Source: Sphagnum compactum
Taxonomy: Eukaryota > Bryophyta > Sphagnopsida > Sphagnales
Length of the DNA: 64,000 nt
Assembly: GCA_965153455.1 (NCBI GenBank)
Contig: OZ234493.1
Coordinates: forward strand, 28,820,213 to 28,884,212
Direction of reading: 5' to 3'
The stretch's first letter is position 1, and each line of letters begins with the position of its first letter. The notes under the pieces were generated by a model, which worked only from the letters and a program-made list of their open reading frames with translations, did not search any database and was not told where the DNA came from. Below are positions 34,496-45,937 of this stretch, in pieces. Position numbers and translations under genes: made by a program.

Positions 34496-36606
34496 GGGGA
34501 GGGGGTAGGGGGGTTTTGGAGTGGCGCCACGTGGTAGACTGACAGCTAATTTAAGGTTTAACAAACCTTTAGGGTTTGATAACCAAACAATGCTTTGCAT
34601 TTTTTAGGGTTTTGATTGAATGAAAATATATAGTTCTTTGTTTGGTCATGATTAATTTGAGCTTGATATTGTTTGGTCAAGAAAAATGTTTAGTGACTTT
34701 TTTTTGTTGGGACAATGAGACCGAGAACTTCCAAAGGCCATATCTTTTACATCTCTAGTCCAAATACAACAATCTAAAGCACACTAGGAGTGTGCCCGTA
34801 ACTCCTTTATAACTCATTTTAATTTGGACCTTAGAGGCAATCAAGGTTTACTCAAATCACAAAGTTCCTTTGTATTTTTAAATGTACTATGTCCGGCCAA
34901 TTTACCCTACCACTTTTGCACAAATTTGATTCACCTTACCATCATTTGCCTCATATATCAATGGAAAAAGTTTGCTAAGGAATTAACCTTTTGGGTTGGG
35001 ATTCACAAAAAAGGTTTTTACGGAAATGTTGTGAATTCAAGTAAAATGAGTTGGCATTGTTATGAGTGAGGTTTGAGGGTTGTGAATAGTTAAATTGGAC
35101 TTACCTTTCAACATTTATTGTATTGTATTAGTCAAAAGAATATGTTGGGTTCATGAGCATGGGAGTGTGAAAATATGATATTATTGTTGATATGGTGTTG
35201 TTGATGGTGAATCTGATCTTGAAGGAAAATGGGAGACTAAGGAAGGAGGATTTACACATGAGGGACCTAATTCCAAATAATAGCAACATTAGTGTTTGGT
35301 GGAAACATATTGGATGAAAGCAAACTTGCTAACATTAGAAAAAAACTATCGTTTGTGATCAATTTTTGTAATTAAATAATGTTTTTTGCAACTGAAAAAC
35401 AATTGCAAACAATATTTTTTAGTTACAAAGATTGGTTACAAAAAACCAACATTTCTTCTAATGTAATTTTGTGATTTGTTGTTTAGTGCTTGTAAATGTG
35501 TCCATGTGAAATTGAAATCAATTTATTCAATAAACAATTATATTTACTCATATCAAAATTTTGGTGAAGTTTGCTAGTCAAAACTCTAATAACAAAACAC
35601 TTGTCTATTGTTGCAATTAAATTGTGTTGCATGGTTATGTTTAGTAGGTATTGTGTCGTAAAATGTTGCAATAGTTCTTAAAGTTGCATTGTCCCTACTT
35701 TTTGGTTAGAACTAAACCTGGTGCAAGCGCCTTGATTTACAAAGATGGCTCTAATAAGTTCTATAAGTTGAGTTATGAACGGCTTGAGAAAGTTTTTAGA
35801 TTAAGCCATTTAGGTTTTGATTATGGGGTTATGATTTGGAGATGCTTTGCATACCATGACCCAACTATTCATGTTTTTTCTTGTAAGTTTGACATGTGTA
35901 TAATTAATATTTTGAAAAGACCATACATGCCCAAGATACTCACCTAACATTGGTTTAGATCTATGTTGGGCCAATTATTACCCTTTTCTTTGAATTGTTG
36001 CGGGTCGATTTTTTTTTATTTTTTAATTTAAATCGGTGCCACATAAGGTATCAATAACCAAAAATAATAATTTAAGTTTTTTATACCCAAGTATTATCAA
36101 TTTCCTTGTGAAACTAGTTACCCCATTACTAATTAACTTAATTTTATTTTTGGTACTACCTACCTATCGTGCATATGGGTTGATTATCAAATACTCACTT
36201 TGAAAATTGCCTAGTATACTACCTATGTAAGGTTCTAGTGTCAACATTGGCTTAAACTCAATGCACTAAAAATGTTGGGGAAGGACTATACTTGCCCCAC
36301 ATATTTGTCTAACACTAGCTTAAACAAGTGTAAAAATGGAAACTCATAACCAACAATTTGGAAGGTGTTCTCAAAGATGAGTAAGCATACTTCTCCAACA
36401 ACTTGAGAATTAATTCTAACATATAACCACATTTCTCAAAAAATCTGAGAACTAGTCAAATAACCTTATATAAAGTTGTCAATTCCTTGTCAAGTATTTC
36501 CTAGAAACCACCAAGTTCTTTGCTTCAAAAGGTCATTGAAATTTTTGAACTTTTGAACTTAAAATGTTGGAGAAGGAACATACCCTCCCCCAACATACTT
36601 GCCTAA
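34496..36606. other. AT-rich intergenic stretch
   Basis: No gene supported. Open frames at 34824-35069 and 35684-35947 show no conserved features. Confidence 0.4.
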
Positions 36607-36965
36607 GGGCATCTTTAGCAGGTGCAATAAAAGGCCACAATACAATAAAAACTGGATGAAAGTCACAATAAAGTAGTGAAAAAAAAATGTTGGACGGGCA
36701 AACTTGCATAAGTAACCAATAAACATGGTTTTCATTGGCCAACATTTAAATATTTCCACTTGGTAAATCATTATGTTTAAATTCATTGGCCAACCATGAT
36801 TATTGACCCAAGTGGAGAGATTTAAGTAACCTCTCACTTTTGTGCAGTCCACTTTTGCTGTATAGTTTTTGATGGGTGACAATGGGAAAGGATTTAGCAC
36901 ACTGCATGTTGGATATCACAAATATTCATACAGACCCTAATTAAAGAGTCCTCCTGGAGATGCTC
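36607..36965. mobile_element. Tourist-like MITE 1
   Basis: 359 bp. Left end GGGCATCTTTAGCAG; right end, inverted, GAGCATCTCCAGGAG, matching at about 11 of 15 positions. TAA directly flanks both ends (36604-36606 and 36966-36968), the target duplication of PIF/Harbinger-mobilised MITEs. No conserved coding frame. Confidence 0.75.
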
Positions 36966-37006
36966 TAAGAGGATTCTTAGAGCTGGAGATGCTGGAGATA
37001 ATCTAA

Positions 37007-37377
37007 GAGCATCTCTACAGGTGCTCAGTATGTGACTCCAGACAGTATAATTTATTGCAAAAAAGTCAAAAATGTGCCGGTTTAGCTCAGGAAATTGGTT
37101 TTTCTGCACCAAATTTGTGCAGCTTGCCGTGGCTGGTAAGAGGAGCAACACAGTTGTGGACCTCCAAAAAAGAGTCTAATAAATTTGACCTGACTGTGGC
37201 TCAGTATTTCTGATTGGTCGATCATAATGATCGGTCCAGGTGGTTTGCTATTAGCAGTCCCCACGTATATGCAGTTCCAGTTACAATTTTATTGGTGGGA
37301 TTGCCAAAAAAACAGCTAAACTCAGACATTTAATTTTATTATCCAGAGTGACATACTGAGCACCGGTGGAGATGCTC
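37007..37377. mobile_element. Tourist-like MITE 2
   Basis: 371 bp with inverted ends GAGCATCTCTACAGGTGCTC and, on the other strand, GAGCATCTCCACCGGTGCTC, continuing AGTATGT-ACTC. Direct TAA duplications lie at 37004-37006 and 37378-37380. The ends are better preserved than in the neighbouring element, implying a younger insertion. Confidence 0.88.
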
Positions 37378-38613
37378 TAACACTGGAACCCATTACCCAA
37401 TAGACCAAAATTGTTGGAAGAGTGAATGCATTTATATTTTACGTTTATTATATTTATTATTTGATGACAATTGTTACTTTAAAAAGCAAAGCACTAAACA
37501 TCTGTCCTACAAAACTCACTAGATTAATAATGCCTTGGTGGGTCTGCCTCAGTGTTGTGTGTGGGTATTTGATCTGGTAATGACTCCCTGTTCAAGCTCT
37601 TTGGAATTTTACCGATCAAAGAACCGCCGGTTCTTGTTGTTTCAGAAAACCGTACTGAATCCAATGGTTTTCATGGAAGAACTGGCAAAATAAATTGGAC
37701 AATTATCTAATACCCTTTTGAAATGGTCGTTTGACACATGTAGATCCCAAACTTTACACTAAATGTCCTCCTGAGCCATTACAAAAATTTATAGATCAAT
37801 AAAAATGATGTTGGGAAAATCTTCAAACCCTAAATTTGAGGAAATTGGACAAAGTAGCAAGGTTGGGGTGGTGTTTTATTACAATGTTTAGAAAGGTATA
37901 TAATTATTTTATTATCTATAACCATCAACCACCAATAAAAATTTGAAACAATGGTTGTTATGCCAAAGAAAAGTCTATTGGGTGTGTGTATAACTTAAAA
38001 ACCAAGTCTTACTAAAGAGTGCATTGAATATGCTCATATTTGCAACTAAGTATGGATGACATGATGCATGTGTCTTTGTAGTTGTGTTCAATCCATTCTA
38101 GAATTTGTGGGTGATGTTTTGTTTGAGTTAACCTTGCTGATTTTCTTTTGGCCTATGAAAAAATGATTTATTTATTTTTTAGATCTTAATCCTAAGTTTT
38201 TAAAGTGAAGTTTAAAAACCGGCTTAATATAACCGACTAATCTAAATGAATTAAGAACTGGTTGGCCATGAGGGGAAAAAAGAAGAAGAATCGGATAAAG
38301 TATGAATTATTATTTTTTAAAAATGAGAACCATCTTGGTTCTTGATTTATTTTTTTAAATTTGAGAACTGGAACAACATGAAATAAAGTTAATAATCACC
38401 CAACACTGCTAAATACCCCCTAATTAACTTTGTCTGCCACATTTTTGGGCTTGTCGTCTTTTTGGCTCTTTTCACACATTGCATGATTTTATGCAAAATT
38501 GTGCTACATGGTTTTTCTTGTTTTGCAAAAAGTTTTTTATTTAAATTTTTTTTGCATATATGTTTTGTTGTCACATACCAACTTCAAACTTAGCACCTCT
38601 CAAGAGACACTGA
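37378..38613. repeat. Spacer with family E relics
   Basis: At 37612-37690 the text GATCAAAGAACCGCCGGTTC and GAAAACCGTACTGAATCCA-TGGTTTTCATGGAAGAAC matches family E. A looser set of AACCGGC / AACCGAC / GAACTGG phrases lies at 38215-38370. No gene supported elsewhere. Confidence 0.5.
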
Positions 38614-38806
38614 AGGTCATGCACACTTGATGGTAAGTTAGTGTTAGGTGAAAATCTAGGTGACATCCTAGGTGGCACTGAATGATAGCTTAATGTTAAT
38701 TGAATGTTTGAAAATTTCATAGTAAGTGAATTTAGGTCTTCAATAACAAGCTTTGTGTTAGGGGGACTAAACACTAGAGTACCCAACACCAAGTGTGAAT
38801 GCACCT
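38614..38806. mobile_element. Family C MITE, copy 2
   Basis: 193 bp. Left end AGGTCATGCACACTTGATGG, right end inverted AGGTGCATTCACACTTGGTG. TGA flanks both sides directly (38611-38613, 38807-38809). The interior shares GTTAGGTGAAAATCTAGGTG and CTAGGTGGCAC with copy 1 at 2.6 kb. Confidence 0.82.
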
Positions 38807-39149
38807 TGAGCATACCAACTAGCATCTACCTTTCGGCTATGAACAATAGCATTATTATTATTTATTTAACATAAAAGCAAGGTCAAATTCGTCAAACCTG
38901 GGACATATTCAAGCAACTTTGCACAAGGTAAAAGCATTATCAACCCACTTTTTGCATCCAACAAAGCTCATTAGAGAGTGTTTAGCATCTTCCTTCAAAA
39001 TCTATTCACAACATATGGCCCCCACTCATTAAAGATATGAGTAAAGTCACTCTGTCTTCCCCGTGTCTTTCACCCCCTAACCCCCTCTCTTTTGGTGGTG
39101 TCCGCAAAGTAAGGAAATTTTATTAAATCTCAGTATGAAATGCTGAAAC
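38807..39149. other. Spacer, no gene seen
   Basis: AT-rich. No supported features. Confidence 0.4.
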
Positions 39150-39545
39150 TCAGTGCGAACTGCTGAATCTCAGCATTTAATGCACAAGGTTTGAGAGGAA
39201 TCATAGTAGCAAGTTTAAGCGCGAAATGCTGAATCTCAGCATTTAATGCACAAGGTTTGAGAGGAATCATAGTAGCTGTACAGGTAGGAGCAGTGAAAAT
39301 CTATGTAGCAGCAGTGGAGCCGCTCAGGAAAAAACAAAGAGAGGGTGAAGAAACTCTGGAAAACATCAAAATTGATGATTTTTCTGAGTTTCAACCTCGG
39401 TTGAATGCTAATGTACTTTTTTGCAGGTTTTTTGGGAATCTCACCCTGTGTATGACCAAACTCGGGGTACTGACCTTGTCTTTTCCTGACTTTACGGATA
39501 TCTCTATTGTGTATTGGCTATGCTCCTTAGCCAAGTTCAAACCAA
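39150..39545 (+). repeat. Family B repeat with short open frame, copy 1
   Basis: Shares a long segment with 56640-56970 in the same orientation: AATGCACAAGGTT, ATCATAGTAGCTGTACAGGT, AGGAGCAGTGAAAATCTATG, then AATGCTAATGTAC, TTTTTTGCAGGTTT, ATGACCAAACT and TTTACGGATA. A frame from 39257 encodes AVQVGAVKIYVAAVEPLRKK; the other copy encodes VVQVGAIKIYVAIVKAFRRK, so the frame is kept in both. The 5' part (39161-39280) contains a 66-bp tandem duplication of TGCTGAATCTCAGCATTTAA with following text. Confidence 0.7.
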
Positions 39546-39732
39546 CAATAGTTAAAATAGGAAATGTCTTGCAAAGTTCCAAAAAAATGAAACTCACACC
39601 TAACGGAGGGTAAAGCCTGAAGGCAAGGGCATTATCTATCCATGAAGCAAGGTAATTTGTTTTGTTTTGTTTTGTTTGTTGTGTTGAGATCTCCCGAAGG
39701 GGGGATGCTTCATGCTGCACTTTTGTAATCTT

Positions 39733-39985
39733 TGGAAAGCCCTTGATGAGTACGGAAGCACTGACTTGATTTGTGATTGTTTGGAGCTAAGGTGTGGAAG
39801 CTATTGATTATTGAACCATTTTCTCAATGGGAACTAAATAAAATCAAAACTGAAAAAAGAGTATTGGAATTTTGAGGCATTCTTGGTGTTGTTGGAAAGC
39901 CCTTTGGTGAGTCAGATTTAATAGATTTTATTTTCACAATTTTCAGAGCTAAGTTGTGGAAAGACATTGATTTTTGAGTGGATTT
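39733..39985. repeat. Tandem duplication, period about 160 bp
   Basis: TTGGAAAGCCCTTGATGAGT at 39732 and TTGGAAAGCCCTTTGGTGAG at 39892 are each followed by GAGCTAAG-TGTGGAA and ATTGATT-TTGA. Confidence 0.75.
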
Positions 39986-41140
39986 TGTTGCTAGAAATTC
40001 AAAAAAAATTGCAAAATTTGGGTTTGGAAGGAAAATTCTGTTCACATTGTTTAGAAATTTTCAATTCGAAAAATTAAAGAATGTGTTCACATTTGGTCAG
40101 GCCAACGACACAGGCTACACTAGTTGAAATAAGGGCATGTGAGGCAAGAGTTGAGTGCAAGAGTTGAATGCAAGAGTTGAATGCAAGCCCCATTTCAGTA
40201 ATGCCCTCACACTCACACATGGGCTTTACATGGCATAAAAATAGATGCAAACTTCATAGAGCAATGGCTTTAGTTTTAGTGTTTAGATTGATTAAAGAGT
40301 ATAGTAGCTTAAGGGATTTTGGCACCTAGGTAGTAGGTCTATTTTCATACAAGGATTTTTGAAAGATGATATTTTGGCTCGTGTTGAAACTTCAGATTAG
40401 TTATAGAGTTATGATGTCTTGAAGGATTTTTGGTTTCTTGTAGTGGATTTTTTCGAAGATTATATTTTTGCATGGTGAAATATTTGAATTTCCATACTTC
40501 TTCTTTTGGCTTAAGATACTTTTTAATGTAAATGGCACGGCCATAGTGTGACACACCCCTTATTTCATAAAGCTTTGCAATGACAACAGACTGCCTACTC
40601 ACGGTGCAGAGGAATTATTATTATTATTTATTTATTTATAATAATTGGGCATGTAACATGCCCTCCAAGTACAATACAAAAAAATCTAATATATAATTTT
40701 TAGTTCATAGTAAATACATGTGTGAACAATCCTCAAAATATCGGAATCAAATGAAAACTAGGGCTTGCAGGTAAAAAGGCAGAGCCGATAATAAATACCA
40801 GAATTTGGATATGATAGTTTTGGAGTATTGATCATGAAAAATGTACAATAAAGAATGTGCAAAAAATATGTGAATTGATTACTTATCATGAGAAATAATT
40901 GTACAATTTAATCAAAATTGGCAGAACTCCACTCTACTCACTTCTGGAATTTATATATGAAGTTCTCAATGCTCATGATGTCAATTCAGTCATAGGATCA
41001 ATTTTTATTTCCCTTGTGTGTTACCCTACTTTTGTTTGGGAGAATTTACTTAGTATGGAAGATTTTGGTATTTTCTTTTTCTCCAACACATTTTGTCATT
41101 TTTTGTACAAAAAATTGGGAAAGTTTTAGAACTTTTTTAA
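39986..41140. other. AT-rich intergenic stretch
   Basis: No gene supported. A 15-bp tandem repeat (AGAGTTGAATGCAAG) lies at about 40146-40186, and TTATTATTTATTTA low complexity at 40617-40640. Confidence 0.45.
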
Positions 41141-41272
41141 TAGTGTAAAATCCAACTAATTTTCCCAATTTTTTGGAAGTTTTCCTAATTTGTGTAAAAT
41201 TTTCACCCTATTTTTACATAAATTAGTTGATTTACAGTACCAAAAAATCATAACTGAGTTGATTTTACACTA
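41141..41272. mobile_element. Small inverted-repeat element (possible MITE)
   Basis: 132 bp bounded by TAGTGTAAAATCCAACT at the left and, inverted, TAGTGTAAAATCAACTCAG at the right. A second inverted pair inside (CCAACTAATT / AATTAGTTGATT) extends the symmetry. No clear target duplication. Confidence 0.5.
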
Positions 41273-42484
41273 TAACTGTTTTGATAACACAAAATTGGGG
41301 GGGGGGGAAAAAAACCATATACAAAAGAAGTTTTAATCCATTGTTTCTTTTATTAATCCTTAATCCAACCTCAAATCATTACCCTACTACCCATTACCTG
41401 GTAGCTTTAACACTAACTATATTAGTTTCAGAAATTTTCAAATTTTTTTTGAATAACACAAATTGCGAAGGAATTTTTTTTGAATCCTTATCAATATTTT
41501 ATTTGTCAAAATGAGGATTTTTAAATTAATTAATTATTTGACAAACATGTGTTGAAGTTGCCAAGGTACTATAGAAATGAACTTACTACATGTTTCAATA
41601 CAAACATCCAAATACATTGTTTACAAAAAAACTACAAACTAAACATGATGATTATTAAAGTTATCCTTTAAATGATTTCGTCTTGGGCCTCTCTTCCAAT
41701 CTGAAATCATGTTTCACTCCTAAATGTTGGTTATTCACAAAAGAAAGTGGATTTAAGACCGTGTCATGTGTATCATATTGATACTTACAATTATCATTGT
41801 TCACATGCATGTAAACACAAACCACCCTAAATGGTGCATCACATCCAAATGAATACAAGCCCAAAAACACGCAATAAAATTTGTGACACAACAATGTGAA
41901 CAAACAAAACTTGCATAGAACACAAGAAAATTTGCAAAGAAACAACATTATGTGTTTTGAAATCTTGAATCATCAAAAATATATGAAGTCACAACTCTTG
42001 GGTTTTATACCCAATCCAAAAAATATCTTGAACCCAATTTACATTTGAATTGGTTTTGAACTAAAACACACTTAGTTGCAAAAGTTCAACTCAAGATTAA
42101 CCTAATTATGATTTAATTGAATATTAAATTAACATTATTCACAATTGTTGTTGTGTGCTATCGTATCATCAATTCAAACTATCATTGTTCACACACATGT
42201 AAAGTAAATAACACAACCCATCTTAAATGGTGCATCACATCCAAATTGTCTCCCTATCTGGGGGTAAGATCTTTTTGAACTAAATAAAAACAAAAGAAAT
42301 TTATCTTGTGAATCCACCAAAATGAACACCTTGGTTTTAAAGTGGAAGGACCAATAGGCTAGGTATTGTGAGCCCCATCATGAATTGCTTAATTGCAATC
42401 CCCAAATTTTTAGCTAAATGCGCATGATAATGGAAAAAAACTTACGATATTCCCTACCATATAATCACATAAGTTGGGCCAAGT
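41273..42484. other. AT-rich intergenic stretch
   Basis: No gene supported. CATGTAAA-A-AAC-CA-CCTAAATGGTGCATCACATCC occurs twice (about 41810-41848 and 42196-42243), an unexplained short duplication. Confidence 0.4.
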
Positions 42485-42727
42485 TTATTTTATGCACTGA
42501 AGGCAAAACCATTTTCTAACTAGTATTGCATCTAAAAGTGGCATTAAACATCCCATATGCCAACCTTTAGAACACCAGTCACACACCAATTGCCCTTGAA
42601 CATTGTTTGCACGACATACATTGAAAGCCAACATGGACAATAACCAAGGATGTGTCAACTTGGCCATTTGCATTAGGAAGATGACATGATGCACAATTCC
42701 ACAAATGGTCCTTCCATGTTTGACCAT
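42485..42727 (-). pseudogene. PHD-finger-like fragment
   Basis: An 80-codon frame ends with a zinc-finger-like string: CRANNVQGQLVCDWC, then SKGWHMGCL and KWFCLQC. The spacing C-x2-C ... W-H-x2-C ... W-F-C-x2-C is that of a PHD finger's second half, including the conserved Trp before the last Cys pair. The first pair is incomplete: only one Cys precedes LVCDWC where two are expected. The upstream part has no recognised similarity, and the surroundings are transposon-rich, so a relic of a transposon-borne or captured PHD domain is more likely than an intact gene. Confidence 0.45.
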
Positions 42728-44640
42728 CTTAGCCTTCCAACAACAATGTTTTAGAAGATAACACCTCTACACATGCAAAGTAACATGTTTCATAATCACC
42801 TCCAACATAGTTAATATGGTTTGTTACACGTACATGTAATTCCCAACTTGAATTTATGGATTCAAGACTAATAACCACCCCCTTGAATAAGGGGATAATG
42901 TAATGTATCCCAATGTTGATCAATTGTTAGATTTTCCATAGTCATTGACATTGATTGGTAGCTCAGGTTCATGGCCAAACAATAGAAAATACGATGAAAA
43001 TGACAACAAAAAAAACTTGCCAATTAAACTCATACCCCATAATTAACCATGGAAGTTACAAATATCAATATATAATATATATTTTTGAAGCCTATAATTT
43101 AAAAAACCTTGTTTCATTGCTTACACCATCCATTCGCATTTGTAAAAGTTCAACAACATCAAGTGAATGGACATGCTAACTTGCAATTGTTGAGATTGTG
43201 CACAATCGAAAAAACTTGATGCCTCTTTGTACACAATGACAAGCAAAAATTATGTTTAGGCTTTTAAATAATCCACATTTATACCAACATTACTTAAGAG
43301 GTGGTCCATCCAACCATGGTTTTAACAAGAGTGAATTATTCTTGAAGAAGGCCCATTGGTTGAGGGATCCTTCCAAGCTTGTTTTAACCATTGCAAATAG
43401 TGCCTTTAGGTTTTTGTTCATGACACATACTTTGGGGTCTTTGTTCATGACACATACTTTTCATTTTGATGGTGAAAAGGTGTTTGGTTTGGCCAAATGT
43501 AGTGTTGACTGTTCTCCAAGGGTAAATGATGATTTGCATAAGTAGGATTGTGTCAATTTTTTTCATTTGCTTGTGGCCATTCCCCCAAGTCAATCCAACA
43601 ATGTTGAAAATATGCACGTCCATGGTTGCCGTGTAGTTCACTTAATATGTTGCTTATAGTTTTTCAAGGTGGGTTAGAGGTGATAGAGATTACATGTGAA
43701 GATGGCTTATGGCATATTGATCGATGCCCACCTATTTCGTAATCCAATGTCCTACATTGTAGAAAAATATAGGGGTCAAGTGCACAACAAAGATCAATAC
43801 ACATAAAATGACAAGTGGGATTTTAACTCCATGTTATCATGGTTTTTGAGTTCAATTTCAAAGTGGACCTCTAGAACATCATAAGCACCAATTCCGTCCT
43901 AACAACTTAAATCGTTGTGTGGGTGGGTCTAAGCAAAAGTTCGCTATTGCTAAGCCATAAGTTTTGATTGTTCTGATTGCATAGTAAGTTCAATAGGGTA
44001 TCAACTTGATTCAAAAAGAAGTATCATGTTTAGAAAAGGCTAGGCTACTTTTTAATTCTGAATGTAAGAACAACCCTCAAAGTGTATTTGGAGGTTAGCT
44101 TTCTACTACAAACAATTGCCAAGTGTTTATTGTTTGCATGCAAAATCTCATTAGGCCTACAAATGCAAGCATTTGGCCTACAACTTGTTTTGCTAAAAAG
44201 GTGAAATAATTGTTGAATGTCTTGATTGGCAATGGCATATGTTTAAATGTATAAGTTCTAAGATTCCTTCTTTTCAATGTTGACTTTGCTTAAGAAAGTT
44301 CTTTCAAGGTTGTTTGGCCACCATAAAACCATTGTAGATTTCTATATGTCAAATTAGCTTTGGAAGGCCAAGGCTCATTCATGAGAAAAATACTCATACA
44401 AGGCTAAATAAGTAAAGTGCCTAAGTTTTTGATGTTAAAGACATGAATGATCTTGATTTTCCACAACATTTTCACAAGGTGTTGTCTTTAAAATCTTCCT
44501 CAAGTTATGTTTTGAAAGAATTTGTTATCATTGGACAATTTGCAAATGAAAGCTATATTTCAAAAATTTGTCTAACCCTTCAAAATCAATATCATCATCT
44601 TTTATATTGCCATCTATAATTTGCACCACCTTTCCCATCG
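42728..44640. other. AT-rich intergenic stretch
   Basis: No gene supported. Frame 43252-43545 (plus) has no recognisable domain and contains a direct repeat (TTTGTTCATGACACATACTTT at 43414 and 43439). Part of this stretch may be decayed interior of the minus-strand copia element to its right, but I see no reverse-transcriptase motifs. Confidence 0.35.
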
Positions 44641-45937
44641 TTTGCATTGTTTACTAAATTTGTTTTGAATTTGATTCCACTTTCCTTTAAGTTTCATTTT
44701 TTGATGTCAATAGTTTCAAGTGAAATGGCCTTCTTTGCCACAAACATAATAGAAATTAAATTGAAACTTGTTGTTGTTTGAATATTGTTTCTTTGATCAT
44801 TCCTTAGATTTTCATGTTTAAGCTTGGTATTGATGCTTTGTTTTTTCATTCACTAAGCAAAAATAGCCTTTCCATCTATCACAAACACTAACATTGACAA
44901 GCATTATTGACAAGCATAACTTGTAGTTCAATTATAGTTCATTCGTCATTCACTAATAATTTATTTTTAGTCCACTTGTAGTTGATTCATAGATCATTCA
45001 CAATTCATTCACAGTTCACGCATAGTTCCTTTATAAATACAAAGATTTTCAAGAAGGTTCATTGAACGATGGCATATGAAAGCCCTCATGAAGGTTTCTT
45101 TCACCGGAGGTCTCTCAATGGGTATAAGTAAAAATAAGAAACCCCCATTATCTTTAGTTTATTTAACATTCATTTGAGGTATGATTTTGCACCATAGCCT
45201 TGTTTGTTTCATTTTATGTTCATGATTTTATATGTTATCAAAATAAAATTATGTTTGTAATTTTGTGTTGCATATTTTGTGTTCTTGTCTTTGGTTTCCT
45301 TGATTTATGTTTGGAATTAGATGTAAACCTACTTTTGGCCTCGTTTGTTGTGGTTTTCCTCTACTTTGGAAAACCCATTGTCTTCATGGTTTTCAAGCTT
45401 TGTGACATTAGAGGACTTGTTCAATTGTTCCTAGGATGTTATTTGTACAAAAGCTTGTGAACCATCCTATCGAATGTTAGCAAGTTGTGACCAATCATAA
45501 ATGCTCATAACTCAGAAGTAGAGCATTAAATATTACTTGAACGGGTATGTCCCCAACTAGTGTCTTTCCCACAACCGCCATGCTAGCCTTTATTTTCTTA
45601 ATCTCCTTAATGAAATCAGTCATAAAGGCTCCCTCCTGCATCTACATTCTGTACAACCTAATGTACAAGTTCAACTTCGTCACAAGATCTTGAGTTTCAA
45701 ACATGTTTGTGAATGTGTGCCATCCAGCGATGGGGCTCTTCAGAGGTCCCAACTATGTCAAAGAAGTGAGATTTCACTAACAATAGAAATGTTTTGTTTT
45801 GCCTTCAACCTCATGGTTGCATTAGAAATCAGCCATGATTCTATTACGATACTTTCACACAAGATGCTATTATCACTACTACTTCGAGAATTCTACAGGT
45901 CACCTCCGGACAAGGGCTAACCCTGGCTTTGATACCA
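44641..45937 (-). pseudogene. Ty1/copia gag relic with primer-binding site
   Basis: On the minus strand, TGGTATCAAAGCC at 45937-45925 matches the tRNA-iMet primer-binding site (usual form TGGTATCAGAGC) and directly follows a CAACA end, as after a 5' LTR. Downstream, frames interrupted by stops read like a copia gag (UBN2 type): a T-EEPHRWMAHIHK segment, then TKLNLYIRLYRM, MQEGAFMTDFIKEIKKIKAS and a LLLSYEHL segment (about 45780-45490). Further on, near 44830-44660, a zinc-knuckle remnant YYVCGKEGHFT is preceded by an N/K/Q-rich stretch, also typical of gag. Protease, integrase and reverse transcriptase were not found. Confidence 0.72.

Noticed and set aside
37078-37100. GCCGGTTTAGCTCAGG resembling the 5' half of a tRNA
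   Set aside because: It lies inside Tourist-like MITE 2, has no matching acceptor stem, no T-arm with GGTTCRAAT, and no anticodon arm at the right distance.
45200-45460. Hydrophobic 86-codon plus-strand frame, possible membrane protein
   Set aside because: It overlaps the region of a minus-strand copia gag relic, is T-rich so hydrophobic by composition, and has no other support.
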